Shown one piece after another: positions 14,926-23,361 of a stretch of DNA of 64,000 nucleotides. Source of the DNA: Paracoccus fistulariae (GTDB lineage: Bacteria > Pseudomonadota > Alphaproteobacteria > Rhodobacterales > Rhodobacteraceae). The DNA lies in NCBI RefSeq assembly GCF_028553785.1, contig NZ_CP067136.1, positions 3,346,501 to 3,410,500 of the forward strand, in the 5' to 3' direction. Within the stretch, counting starts at the first letter, position 1. Every line of letters starts with the position of its first letter. The notes under the pieces were generated by a model. That model worked only from the letters and a program-made list of their open reading frames with translations, was not told the origin of the DNA and searched no databases. The position numbers and the translations under genes were made by a program.

Positions 14926-15825
14926 GTGACCTGCCAGATACCGGAAATCTCACGCGCGGATGACAATTCGCGCGTGATCCGCATCTGCGAAAGCGAGGTG
15001 CCGCTGACCCTGCCCGACGCGGCAGGTCCGGTTGCGCTGGCGATCATTACCGGCGTCGAAGGCCCCTCTTACCGGCCCCTTGGCGCGACGATGGTGATTG
15101 ACGCGCAAGGTCGTTCCCGGGGAAGCCTGTCTTCGGGCTGTATCGAGCAGGACGTGATCCTGCATGCGAAACAGGCGCTGTCGGACGGGCAGATCCGCGA
15201 TCTGCGCTATGGCGCGGGTTCGCCCTATCGCGATCTGGCGCTGCCCTGCGGCGGCGGTCTGGATATCCGCATCATTCCCGCGCCGGATCAGGTGGCCCTG
15301 AAGAATGCGCGCAGCCAGATCGACCAGCGGCAAGAGGCTCAGCTGACCATCGACCCGCTGGTGCTGAACATCCTGCCACAGCCCCGCTTTCTGGTGCTGG
15401 GCAAGGGGCCGGAGGCGCGCTGCTTTGCCGCCCTGGCGCTTGCGGCGGGTTATCCGGTCGAGCTGTTTTCCCCCGACGAAGAGACGCGGCGCGATTTTGC
15501 ACATGGTGGTGCCATGACGGGTGCGGAGTGGCCGCAGGGCCTGCAGATCGACCCGCGCACTGCCGTTACGCTGTTCTTCCACGATCATGACTGGGAACCG
15601 CCCCTGCTGCAGGCGGCGCTGGCCTCGCCCGCCTTCTTTGTCGGTGCGCAGGGCAGCATGCGGGCGCATCGGGCGCGCTGCGACGCGCTGATGCTGCGGG
15701 GTGTCTCACCGCAGGATATCGGGCGGCTGGCCTCTCCTTTCGGGCTGATCCCCTCGGTTCGCGATCCGCGCACCCTTGCGGCATCGGTCCTGGCACAGGT
15801 GCTGGATCAGGCCCGCCTGCCATGA
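14926..15825 (+). CDS. XdhC/CoxI family molybdenum cofactor maturation protein
   Basis: XdhC-family proteins bind molybdenum cofactor and promote its sulfuration and insertion into hydroxylases of the xanthine dehydrogenase family. This 299-residue protein has the N-terminal XdhC/CoxI region (ITGVEGPSYRPLGATMVI, then SGCIEQDV) and the C-terminal Rossmann region (FLVLGKGPEARCFAALAL, then FVGAQGSMRAHRARCDAL). The start is GTG at 14926, four bases after the cytochrome stop, with no clear ribosome site; an in-frame GTG at 14974 is an alternative. Its place between the hydroxylase genes and the MobA-like gene points to a dedicated chaperone. Confidence 0.85.
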   Translation: MTCQIPEISRADDNSRVIRICESEVPLTLPDAAGPVALAIITGVEGPSYRPLGATMVIDAQGRSRGSLSSGCIEQDVILHAKQALSDGQIRDLRYGAGSPYRDLALPCGGGLDIRIIPAPDQVALKNARSQIDQRQEAQLTIDPLVLNILPQPRFLVLGKGPEARCFAALALAAGYPVELFSPDEETRRDFAHGGAMTGAEWPQGLQIDPRTAVTLFFHDHDWEPPLLQAALASPAFFVGAQGSMRAHRARCDALMLRGVSPQDIGRLASPFGLIPSVRDPRTLAASVLAQVLDQARLP

Positions 15826-16367
15826 GCGTGGCGGCGCTGTTGCTGGCGGCAGGTCAGTCGCGGCGTTTTGGCACGGCGGATAAGCTGCTGGCCGATCTGG
15901 ATGGTCGGGCGCTGGTCACCCATGCCGCGGGCGCGCTTGAGGGTGTCGCGGACCGGGTTGCGGTGGTTTCCTCTCGGGCGGTGGCGGATCTGTTGCAGCC
16001 GATGGGGTTCCGACTGGTGATGCAGCCCCCCGGACAGCCGCAATCGGCCAGCCTGTCAGCCGGGATTTCGGCGATTGACGGATCGGGCGCGACGCGGGTT
16101 GTCATCGCGCTTGGGGATATGCCCTTCATCGGGACAGGCGATATTGCGGGGCTGATTGCGTTGCGCGACGACGCACCGGGCTGCTGCTGGAAGGATGGCG
16201 CGCCCATCCCGCCCGCGATCTTTCCGGCCAGCTATTTTGGGCGGCTGATGGCCCTGACGGGCGACCGGGGCGCGGGCGCGCTGTTGCGGAATGTGCCGCC
16301 GACCATGCGGATCGAGATTCCGGCCGCACGGCTGCGCGATATCGACCGACCCACCGATCTGCCGTGA
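15822..16367 (+). CDS. Molybdenum cofactor cytidylyltransferase-like NTP transferase (MocA/MobA family)
   Basis: A 181-residue nucleotidyltransferase of the MobA/MocA group. The N-terminus ALLLAAGQSRRFGTADKLL is the NTP-binding signature, and ALGDMPFI is the second conserved motif (metal and substrate site). MocA attaches CMP to molybdopterin, producing the dinucleotide cofactor needed by IorB-type enzymes, which suits the operon. It overlaps xdhC by four bases and ends the operon; a strong symmetric hairpin follows. Confidence 0.85.
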   Translation: MSVAALLLAAGQSRRFGTADKLLADLDGRALVTHAAGALEGVADRVAVVSSRAVADLLQPMGFRLVMQPPGQPQSASLSAGISAIDGSGATRVVIALGDMPFIGTGDIAGLIALRDDAPGCCWKDGAPIPPAIFPASYFGRLMALTGDRGAGALLRNVPPTMRIEIPAARLRDIDRPTDLP

Positions 16368-16408
16368 TCGCCGCACCTATCCCGTGCCGATGCGCCTTTG
16401 AATGGGTC

Positions 16409-16435
16409 ATCTCTGCCGCGTGACGCGGCAGAGAT
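16409..16435. terminator. Bidirectional terminator hairpin
   Basis: A perfect 12-base stem (ATCTCTGCCGCG / CGCGGCAGAGAT) with loop TGA sits between two convergent genes ending at 16367 (plus) and 16448 (minus). Neither side has a long T run. Its position makes a two-way terminator the simplest reading. Confidence 0.65.
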
Positions 16436-16447
16436 CCGATCACGGGA

Positions 16448-17122
16448 TCAGGAAGCGTTTTCGGGGCTGCCTTCCGGCTTGCGTTCCGCGCTGCTCGCAG
16501 AGCCGCTGCCAGAGCCACTGTCGGAACCGAAGAAGCTCTTGAACTTCTCCTTGGTCTTTTGCCAATCCGCTTCCAGATCGGCCTTGCGCTCGGCCCGCTT
16601 TTCTTCGCGCAGCACACGGCTGGCTTCTTTCGAGGCTGCGCGGGCCGCGTCCTCGGCCTGAACGATCTCGGCCAGTATGTCGTCATAATCATAGCGGACC
16701 AGACTGCCGTTGGACGCAATGACCAGCGTATCGACGACCGAGGTGTCATGCTCGTCCATATCGACGAACAGCGCGGTGCTGCCGGGGGCAAGCTGCGCGC
16801 TGACCTTGGACAGAACGGCACTGTCATCCACGGCTGTGTCCAGATCGACCAGCGATCCCATCAGCGCCCCGGTCGAAAATCCAAGCAGCACACCAAGCGG
16901 GCCACCAAGAATGCCGATCAGCGCCCCAAGCGCGCTGCCGGTCAGGGTCCCGGCATCGATGACATTGCTGTCACCATCCTTCAGAAGGATGCGCCCGTCC
17001 TTTTTCCGCTCGGCCACGCCGGCCTGATAGATCTGACTGCCGAATTGTGCGCGAAGGTCGGAAAGCACCTGATAGGCTTTGCTTTCCTCTGGCCATGTAA
17101 CAACGATGATATTTCTGGGCAT
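16448..17122 (-). CDS. DUF1269-family membrane-associated protein
   Basis: A 224-residue protein matching the DUF1269 pattern: an N-terminal alpha/beta domain (IIVVTWPEESKAYQVLSDLR), a central glycine-zipper hydrophobic segment (GSALGALIGILGGPLGVLLG, about 65-85, followed by STGALMG), a second alpha/beta half (TALFVDMDEHDTSVVDTLV), and then a charged helical tail of about 60 residues rich in Glu, Lys and Arg ending in a Ser-Gly linker. I chose the start at 17122 (MPRNIIVV) because GGAGG precedes it; an ATG five codons upstream is less likely. Function unknown; family members often appear in stress regulons. Confidence 0.7.
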   Translation of the reverse strand: MPRNIIVVTWPEESKAYQVLSDLRAQFGSQIYQAGVAERKKDGRILLKDGDSNVIDAGTLTGSALGALIGILGGPLGVLLGFSTGALMGSLVDLDTAVDDSAVLSKVSAQLAPGSTALFVDMDEHDTSVVDTLVIASNGSLVRYDYDDILAEIVQAEDAARAASKEASRVLREEKRAERKADLEADWQKTKEKFKSFFGSDSGSGSGSASSAERKPEGSPENAS

Positions 17123-17421
17123 GTAAAGAGCCTCCACTCTAAGAATAGCGTCTCATGCCATAACAACCAGGCCTGTTTCCGGCTGATTCTGACAGGTCGA
17201 TGGTAAACGCGCCGACAACCTGAGAGGTCGATTTCTTTCCTTTCTGCGCAACTGTAAGCTGATTTCCGCCTGTTCCGGGGCGGAATGTCACTTTTTCGCG
17301 ACCAGTAAGCCCCGCAGTACGCTGCGCTGTTCTGGGGCGTGACGAATGCCGACCGGCCCTTTGACGGCGGGTCGATCCTGCTGCAATCTGGCCCGGCCGC
17401 GACGGACAGGAAGGATGTCAG

Positions 17422-18444
17422 ATGATAGCGATTTTCGATGAGCGTCAGCGCCTGCATGACCCGCAGTTCCGGCTGTCGGACGGGAAGCTGGTGCAAAACC
17501 CCGATCGCCCGGACCGCGTGGAAGAGCTGATGCGCGGTGCAAGGCAGGCCGGGCTGGAATTCGCGGTGCCCACCGATCACGGGCTTGCCCCGCTGGCTGC
17601 ATTGCACACGCCCCGCTACCTTGGCTTTCTTGGCGGCATCTATGCCCGGCGCAAGGAACTGGTCCCCGATCTGGTCGAGGTTGTGCCCAGCCGGATCGCA
17701 CCGATGCGTGATGTCCATTACTCCTACGACAGCGACGCGCAGATCGGCTATCATAACACCGATACATCCGCGCCGATCGGGCCGGACAGCTGGACCTCGA
17801 TCTACTGGTCGGCGCAAACGGCGCTGAGCGGGGCCGATCTGATCCTGTCCGGGCAGCGCTGCGCCTATGCGCTGGCGCGGCCTTCGGGCCATCACGCCTA
17901 TGCCGAGATTGCGGGCGGGTTTTGCTATCTGAACAATTCGGCCATTGCCGCCGAATATCTGCGCGCGGCAGGGCATCGTCCGGCGATACTGGATATCGAC
18001 GTGCATCACGGCAATGGCACGCAGGCGCTGTTCTATGACCGCGACGATGTGATGACCCTGTCGCTGCATGTCGATCCGGCCGAGTTCTATCCCTTCTATG
18101 CCGGTGGCGCGCAGGAATGCGGCGCGGGGCGCGGGCTGGGTTTCAACCTGAACCTGCCCCTGCCGCGTGGCACGGGGGATTCCGATTACCTTGTGGCGCT
18201 GGATCACGCGCTGCAACAGATCGCGGCGTTTGGCGCTTCGGTGATTGTCGTGGCCCTGGGGCTGGACGCGCATGAGCACGATCCGTTCCGGGGGCTGCGC
18301 ATCACCACGCCCGGTTTCGCCCGGATCGCGGCGGCGATTGCGGGGGCCGGGGTGCCGATCCTGAATGTGCAGGAGGGCGGCTACATGCAGCCATCCCTTG
18401 GCGATAACCTGGCCAGCTACCTGTCCGCCATGCCGCAGGGTTAG
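17422..18444 (+). CDS. Histone deacetylase family protein, acetylpolyamine amidohydrolase-like
   Basis: Zinc-dependent deacetylase of the class II histone deacetylase fold, 340 residues. Active-site motifs are the His pair in RPSGHHAYAE, the oxyanion/metal region GGFCYLNNSAIAAEYL, zinc ligands in DIDVHHGNGT, and the third zinc Asp in LGLDAHEHDP. The N-terminus (MIAIFDERQRLHDPQF) and length match bacterial acetylpolyamine amidohydrolases, which remove acetyl groups from acetylputrescine, acetylcadaverine or acetylspermidine, rather than AcuC. The gene stands alone; the ribosome site AGGAAGGA precedes the ATG. Confidence 0.85.
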   Translation: MIAIFDERQRLHDPQFRLSDGKLVQNPDRPDRVEELMRGARQAGLEFAVPTDHGLAPLAALHTPRYLGFLGGIYARRKELVPDLVEVVPSRIAPMRDVHYSYDSDAQIGYHNTDTSAPIGPDSWTSIYWSAQTALSGADLILSGQRCAYALARPSGHHAYAEIAGGFCYLNNSAIAAEYLRAAGHRPAILDIDVHHGNGTQALFYDRDDVMTLSLHVDPAEFYPFYAGGAQECGAGRGLGFNLNLPLPRGTGDSDYLVALDHALQQIAAFGASVIVVALGLDAHEHDPFRGLRITTPGFARIAAAIAGAGVPILNVQEGGYMQPSLGDNLASYLSAMPQG

Positions 18445-18450
18445 AGGGGT

Positions 18451-18921
18451 TCAGACCGTGAAATCGCCCATTGGCATCCGCTTGTAGATCGCGAGCTCGT
18501 CAAAGCCCGATTGCGGGCAGGGCTCTCGGGCGAAGCGGATATCGGTCAGCAGAAGCAGGGTGATTTCTGCGGTGGTATAGATCGTCGTGCCGGGCAGAAG
18601 ATGGCAACCGTAACAGCGGCCTTCACCATCGGCCATGCTCAGGTGCAGATGCTGACGCTGCGGATCGATGGTGCCGGATAGCGAGGTGATCTCATATCGG
18701 CCGCGATAGGGCGTGGGGCCTGTCTGATCGGCATGGAGAAGCTGCACCCGGTCAAGGCTGCCGACGCAGGCGACGACCGCCATCGCCTGCGCGCCTGACT
18801 CTCGCTGTGCCTGCCGCAGACCGGCGATCAGGTCGCTGCCCGGGGCCAGACGCATTGCGGCAAACAACCCGCGAGAGGGGGCATAGTGGGCGATGTCGGT
18901 GCGGGATGCGGAATCGGTCAC
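18451..18921 (-). CDS. PPC/DUF296 domain protein
   Basis: A 156-residue protein containing the PPC (DUF296) fold, known from plant AT-hook proteins and as stand-alone trimeric proteins in bacteria. Seen here: LAPGSDLIAGLRQAQRESG, VACVGSLDRVQLLHAD, YEITSLSGTI, HLHLSMADGEGRCYGCHLLPG. The conserved GCHL-type segment is where a metal may bind in this family. Start is GTG at 18921 with AAAGGA just before. It ends six bases from the convergent deacetylase gene. Molecular role unknown. Confidence 0.78.
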   Translation of the reverse strand: MTDSASRTDIAHYAPSRGLFAAMRLAPGSDLIAGLRQAQRESGAQAMAVVACVGSLDRVQLLHADQTGPTPYRGRYEITSLSGTIDPQRQHLHLSMADGEGRCYGCHLLPGTTIYTTAEITLLLLTDIRFAREPCPQSGFDELAIYKRMPMGDFTV

Positions 18922-18992
18922 GGGGTGTCCTTTGCTGGCCTCAGCATCGGCGATTGCGCGATCCTGTCAAGCAGCCTGCCCCGTGGGGAGAT

Positions 18993-19017
18993 GCCCACCC
19001 GGTCGCGCCGGGCGGGC
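18993..19017 (-). terminator. Hairpin after hchA
   Basis: Ten-base stem with one mismatch (GCCCACCCGG / CCGGGCGGGC) and loop TCGCG, placed about 58 bases after the hchA stop on the minus strand. No T run. A terminator is likely from position alone. Confidence 0.4.
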
Positions 19018-19074
19018 ACAATCTGCATGCGCGGGTTTCGCCATCAGGCGACCACCACGCGCGACAGAGGTCGC

Positions 19075-19953
19075 TTATTCAGAGACCGCTTCCAGCAGCG
19101 CCCTGGCCGCCATCTTGCCAAGCGCATTGGACGCCAGCGGGCTGTCGCCGGTCAACAGCTTGCGGTCGCGGTGGACGGCGCCGGTCAGATCGTCATTCAT
19201 GATCTTCACGCCCAACTCTTTCAGGCGCGTACCCAGAAGCCAGGGCAACTGGCCGGGCATATAGCCGATATCCACATTGGCGCCTTCGTCCAGCGCGTCG
19301 GGGAAGACACAGATTTCATAGCCCTTGAAGGGATAATCCTCGGGATCCTCATTGAGGGCCGGGGCCAGCAGACAGGCCGGGCCGTGGCACAGCGTGATGA
19401 TGAAACGGTCGTTTTCCAGCGCCCAGTTCATCGCGGTCTTGACGCCTTCGCTTTCGGGAATGCCGACCAATGCGCCATGCCCGCCCGGGACCAGAACGCC
19501 GATATAGGGCGAATCCGGCGCGGTCAGTTCGGGCAGCACATCCGACAATTTCCGGGGCTGCCTGATCTGCGGCAAATATTTTTCATAGACGGATTTCACC
19601 GCCTCATCTTCCTGCGGGAAGGCCCAGTATTCGAATTTCACCGGATTGCCCGAGCGCGTCACGATCTCCATCTCGAAGCCGGCGGCGTCGATATGGTGCA
19701 TCGGCAGCAGCGTCTCGACCGGGTGGTTGCCGGACGAAAAGAACTTGTCGTTCTGCATCAATACGTAACGCTCGTCCGAGGCGATCACCAGCACCTTCCA
19801 CTTGCCGCCGGTATAGGGCTTGTCGAAATCAGTGCCGTCATAATCCGTCTTCGACGCGGTATATTGGCTCAGCGAATAAGGCGAAGGGAAAAAGCCATCC
19901 TCCTGCGCCGGATCCGGTTGCGGTTCTTTGCTAAGATTTTGACCGTCGCTCAT
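19075..19953 (-). CDS. hchA: Protein/nucleic acid deglycase HchA (Hsp31), glyoxalase III
   Basis: DJ-1/PfpI superfamily protein of the Hsp31 type, 292 residues, full length. HchA converts methylglyoxal to lactate without glutathione and has been described as a holdase chaperone and deglycase. The nucleophile elbow is [10 protein letters not shown] with the catalytic cysteine, and [11 protein letters not shown] lies upstream of it; [16 protein letters not shown] and [13 protein letters not shown] are typical of Hsp31 rather than small PfpI proteins. The ribosome site AAAGGAAAA is seen before the ATG. It is monocistronic. Confidence 0.92.
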   Translation of the reverse strand: MSDGQNLSKEPQPDPAQEDGFFPSPYSLSQYTASKTDYDGTDFDKPYTGGKWKVLVIASDERYVLMQNDKFFSSGNHPVETLLPMHHIDAAGFEMEIVTRSGNPVKFEYWAFPQEDEAVKSVYEKYLPQIRQPRKLSDVLPELTAPDSPYIGVLVPGGHGALVGIPESEGVKTAMNWALENDRFIITLCHGPACLLAPALNEDPEDYPFKGYEICVFPDALDEGANVDIGYMPGQLPWLLGTRLKELGVKIMNDDLTGAVHRDRKLLTGDSPLASNALGKMAARALLEAVSE

Positions 19954-20091
19954 GCTTTTTCCTTTCGGGTGAAAATTCTTAGAACTCTGCGAGTCTTACA
20001 GGGAACGGCTTACATCCGCTCGCATGGAACCTTAGCTAGGTATCCATATGGTCGCGCACAAGCGGACTGTCTCAACGTAAAGGAGTGAAGG

Positions 20092-20865
20092 ATGACAAAG
20101 CGGGTTCTGATTACAGGGGCAGGTTCCGGGTTCGGCAAGGGGGTTGCGCTTGGGCTGGCGCGCAAGGGGCATGACGTCATCGCCGCCTGCGAGATCTGGC
20201 CGCAGGTGACCGAATTGCGGCAGCTGGCCAGGGAGGAGGGTCTGGAACTGCGCGTGATCAAGCTGGACGTGCGCAGCCAGATCGACCGCGACCACGCCTT
20301 CCAGTTCGAGATTGACGTTCTGTTCAACAATGCCGGGATCATGGAATCTGGGCCGGTTCTGGAACTGCCGCCCCAGATCGTGCGCGATATTTTCGAAACC
20401 AACGTGTTCGCGGCGCTGGAAATGGCGCAGGGCTTTGGCAAGCAGATGGCCCAGCGTGGCAGCGGCAAGATCGTCTGGACGTCGTCCATTGCGGGGCTGG
20501 TCAAGGTGCCGTGGGATTCGGCCTATGCGGCCTCGAAACACGCGGTCGAGGCCTTCTGTTCGGCCATGCGGGAAGAGCTTGCGCCCTATGGCGTCAAGGT
20601 CGCGACGGTCAATCCGGGCGCATTTCGCACCGGGTTCAACGACACCGGCATGGAATCGCAGGATCAGTGGTGGGGTCAGGCGCCGCGCGTCATGGATCAC
20701 TGGCCGGTGCGCGAATTGAACAAGCAGCACGATCCGCAAGAGATGATCGACGCCATCATCGATGTGATCGAGGCCGATGAACATCCCTACCGCACCGTCC
20801 GTCCCGCCGCCGCCGAAGAGATGGCCAAGCGCGAGCAGCGCGAGGAATGGGAACGCAAGGTATGA
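20092..20865 (+). CDS. SDR family oxidoreductase
   Basis: Classical short-chain dehydrogenase, 257 residues. Cofactor motif TGAGSGFGKGVALGL (about 8-22), NNAGIMESG, catalytic Ser in WTSSIAGL, and YAASKHA with the catalytic Tyr and Lys. The segment between 185 and 225 forms the variable substrate region. Good ribosome site AAAGGAG. It overlaps a small monooxygenase-like gene by four bases, suggesting shared work on a small quinone or aldehyde, but the substrate cannot be told. Confidence 0.85.
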   Translation: MTKRVLITGAGSGFGKGVALGLARKGHDVIAACEIWPQVTELRQLAREEGLELRVIKLDVRSQIDRDHAFQFEIDVLFNNAGIMESGPVLELPPQIVRDIFETNVFAALEMAQGFGKQMAQRGSGKIVWTSSIAGLVKVPWDSAYAASKHAVEAFCSAMREELAPYGVKVATVNPGAFRTGFNDTGMESQDQWWGQAPRVMDHWPVRELNKQHDPQEMIDAIIDVIEADEHPYRTVRPAAAEEMAKREQREEWERKV

Positions 20866-21155
20866 CGCAGATCCACGTCACGGCGCGCTTTCGGATCAGG
20901 CCCGGCAGCGCCGATCAGGCGATCCCGATCCTGACCGAAATGACCTCGCATGCGCGGGCCGAGCCGGGCTGCATCGATTACGGCTATTTCCGCCAGACCG
21001 ATGATGCCGATGCCTTCACCTCGATCGAGGTCTGGGCCTCGGCTGCGGATGAAGCGGCGCATAACGGGACGGATTTCCTGTCGGATGCCGTGTCCAGATT
21101 GCGCCCGTTTCTGGACGGCCGACCGCATGTGACGCGATATTGCCGCATCGCCTGA
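20862..21155 (+). CDS. Antibiotic biosynthesis monooxygenase (ABM) family protein
   Basis: A 97-residue ferredoxin-like ABM/YgiN domain protein (TARFRIRPGSADQAIPILTEM, EPGCIDYGYFRQTDDADAF, EVWASAADEAAHN). Members oxidise quinols or act as small cofactor-independent monooxygenases. The start chosen is the ATG at 20862, overlapping the SDR stop as ATGA; an ATG at 20847 would overlap more. The pair ends at a strong hairpin at 21179. Confidence 0.8.
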   Translation: MTQIHVTARFRIRPGSADQAIPILTEMTSHARAEPGCIDYGYFRQTDDADAFTSIEVWASAADEAAHNGTDFLSDAVSRLRPFLDGRPHVTRYCRIA

Positions 21156-21178
21156 CCGCGGTGACGGGATCTGCTGAA

Positions 21179-21205
21179 GGCGCGGCCGAGTTGATCGGCC
21201 GCGCC
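21179..21205. terminator. Bidirectional terminator hairpin
   Basis: A perfect 11-base stem (GGCGCGGCCGA / TCGGCCGCGCC) with loop GTTGA lies between the convergent ABM gene and the TRAP permease gene. It has no long T run but is very stable and well placed to serve both. Confidence 0.65.
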
Positions 21206-21215
21206 CGGTTTCGTG

Positions 21216-23273
21216 TCAGGCAGCCACCGCCCGCTTGTCCAGGAAATGCTGCTTCAGCGCGATCCCCACCAGAATGGCCAGCCCGACGGCGGTCGAGACC
21301 GGCTCTGGCGCGATCAGCAGGAAGGCGGCGATCACCAGCAGCAGGCGCTCGACGATATTCAGCGGCGCCATCAGCCAGTTGGTCAGCGCGGCAGACAGCG
21401 ACAGGATGCCCAGCACCGCGCCCGAGAAGGCGAGGATGAAGGAGGCCCAGGTAAAGCCCTCTGTGACCAGCAGCAGCGAGGGCGAGAAGACGAAGACAAA
21501 GGGCACCAGCGCCTTGCCCATCGAAAGCCGGAAGGCGGTGTTGCCCGCCTTGAACCCGTCCGCCCCCGCAATCCCGGCCCCGGCATAGGCGGCCATCGCC
21601 ACGGGTGGTGTCACATCCGCGATCACGCCGTAATAGAAGACAAAGAAATGTGCGACCAGCGGTTGCACATCCATCAGCCCCAGAACCGGCGCGGCCACCG
21701 CCGCCATGATCAGATAGTTCGCCGTCGTGGGGATGCCGCAGCCCATCAGGATGCAGACGATCGCGGTGATCATCAGCGTATAAAGCAGCGTCAGCGTCGG
21801 CGTGGTCATCAGATCAAAGGGCAGCATGCTGAGGAAGGCATAGGTCGATGTGGCCATGTCCTGCGCCAGCGAGGTCACCATGAAGGCGATCTTGAAGCCC
21901 ACACCGGTCAGCGTGACGATCCCGATGATGACGCCGACAAGTGCGGCGGCGGCGGTGATCGACAGCGATTGACGTGCGCCCTGTACAAACCCCTCGAAAA
22001 TGCCCGAAGCGGTTTCCTTGATCCCCTCGGTCAGGCCCTTCGCGCTGATGCATTGATACAGATAGACGGCCATGCAGGCGACGATGCCCCAGAAGGCCGA
22101 CAGAAAGGGGGTGCGCCCCGACATCAGCATATAGACCAGCAGGATCAGCGGCATCACCGACAGCCAGCCCTTTTTCAGCACGGCCATGGCATTCGGCAGC
22201 TCTTCCTTGCTGAGGCCGCGGATGCCCAGGCGACGCGCCTCCAGATGGACCTGCACCAGCACGCCGAAGAAATGCATGAAGGCCGGGACCACGGCGGCGA
22301 TCAGGATCGTACGCAGCGGGATGCCCAGCGATTCCACCATCAGAAAGGCGACCGCGCCCATGATCGGCGGCGTGATCTGCCCGCCGGTCGAGGAGGCGGC
22401 CTCGACCGCGGCGGCGAAGTGACGGCGGAAGCCGATCTTGATCATCGCCGGAATGGTCAGCGCACCGGTGGTCACGGTATTGGCGATGGACGAGCCAGAG
22501 ATCGAACCCATCAGCGCCGAGGACAGCACCGACACCTTGGCCGGGCCGCCGGAATAGCGTCCGGTCAGCGCCGTGGCCAGATCGATGAACAGCGGGCCAA
22601 GGCCGATGCGCTGCGCCATCACGCCGAACAGCACGAAATGGAACACATAGGTCGCGATCACGCCAAGCGCGACGCCATAGATGCCCTGCGATGTCAGGTA
22701 CAGATGGTTGACGATGTTTTTCCAATCGGCGCCCGGATGCACGAAAATCCCCGGCATCTGCTGGCCGAAATAGGCATAGGCCATGAACAGGATCGCGATG
22801 ACCGGCAAGGGCCAGCCCATCGAGCGGCGCACGGCCTCCAACAGCACGACCAGCATGATGGTGCCCATGGCGACGTCGGTCGTGGTCGGGTTGCCGACGC
22901 GGAAGACAAGCTGGTCATAGATCCAGGGCACATACATCGCCGCAATGGCTGCGGCGAAGGCCAGGATCCAGTCCACGACCGGAATCCCAAGAATGGCGAA
23001 CCGCTTGGCAATGCCCCGGCGATTCGAGAAGGCCGAGAAGCACAGGAACAGCACGAACATCGACACGCCCAGATGGAAGCCGCGATGCGTCGTGGCCTGT
23101 GGGATGCCAAATCCGGCGGTATAGAAGTGATAGACCGACAGCAGGAACAGGATTACCGCTGTCAGGATGGCAACCGGGCGCGTCAGCGTGCGAAATCGCG
23201 CCTCGGGATCGTATTCTTCCTCTAGCGCGCGCAGGTCGGCTTCGGAAAGTTGGCGCGTCTGATCTTCTGTCAT
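21216..23273 (-). CDS. TRAP transporter permease, fused 4TM-12TM (TAXI type)
   Basis: A 685-residue integral membrane protein with the DctQ-like (4TM) and DctM-like (12TM) parts fused in one chain, as is usual for TAXI-type TRAP systems. Hydrophobic segments begin at about residue 32 after a short acidic cytoplasmic N-terminus. Conserved DctM signatures include GSISGSSIANTVTTGALTIP and GGQITPPIMGAVAFLM, and GCGIPTTANYLIM in the second half. It imports an unknown substrate with a Na+ or H+ gradient together with the binding protein encoded just upstream (23362-24363). Confidence 0.92.
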   Translation of the reverse strand: MTEDQTRQLSEADLRALEEEYDPEARFRTLTRPVAILTAVILFLLSVYHFYTAGFGIPQATTHRGFHLGVSMFVLFLCFSAFSNRRGIAKRFAILGIPVVDWILAFAAAIAAMYVPWIYDQLVFRVGNPTTTDVAMGTIMLVVLLEAVRRSMGWPLPVIAILFMAYAYFGQQMPGIFVHPGADWKNIVNHLYLTSQGIYGVALGVIATYVFHFVLFGVMAQRIGLGPLFIDLATALTGRYSGGPAKVSVLSSALMGSISGSSIANTVTTGALTIPAMIKIGFRRHFAAAVEAASSTGGQITPPIMGAVAFLMVESLGIPLRTILIAAVVPAFMHFFGVLVQVHLEARRLGIRGLSKEELPNAMAVLKKGWLSVMPLILLVYMLMSGRTPFLSAFWGIVACMAVYLYQCISAKGLTEGIKETASGIFEGFVQGARQSLSITAAAALVGVIIGIVTLTGVGFKIAFMVTSLAQDMATSTYAFLSMLPFDLMTTPTLTLLYTLMITAIVCILMGCGIPTTANYLIMAAVAAPVLGLMDVQPLVAHFFVFYYGVIADVTPPVAMAAYAGAGIAGADGFKAGNTAFRLSMGKALVPFVFVFSPSLLLVTEGFTWASFILAFSGAVLGILSLSAALTNWLMAPLNIVERLLLVIAAFLLIAPEPVSTAVGLAILVGIALKQHFLDKRAVAA

Positions 23274-23314
23274 GACGGCTCCCCTGTTGGATTTTCTTTA
23301 TGGTTTTTTATTGA

Positions 23315-23342
23315 AATACGGCCCCGTTCCGGGGGCCGTATT
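23315..23342 (-). terminator. Intercistronic hairpin between TAXI binding protein and permease
   Basis: An 11-base perfect stem (AATACGGCCCC / GGGGCCGTATT) with a six-base loop sits between the binding-protein and permease genes. Downstream on the minus strand there is no T run. In transport operons such a hairpin commonly protects or partly ends the transcript after the binding protein gene so that more binding protein is made; here that is inference. Confidence 0.5.
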
Positions 23343-23361
23343 CATATCGCGCGGCGGATGA

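Noticed and set aside
19954..20091. EcfG-type (GGAAC-N16/17-GTT) stress promoter before hchA
   Set aside because: GGAAC occurs but no GTT box at the right distance on the hchA strand.
21213..23225. 670-codon plus-strand open frame
   Set aside because: It is antisense to the TRAP permease over its whole length and its product is a His/Arg/Gln/Asp-rich string without any fold, a known by-product of GC-rich codon bias.
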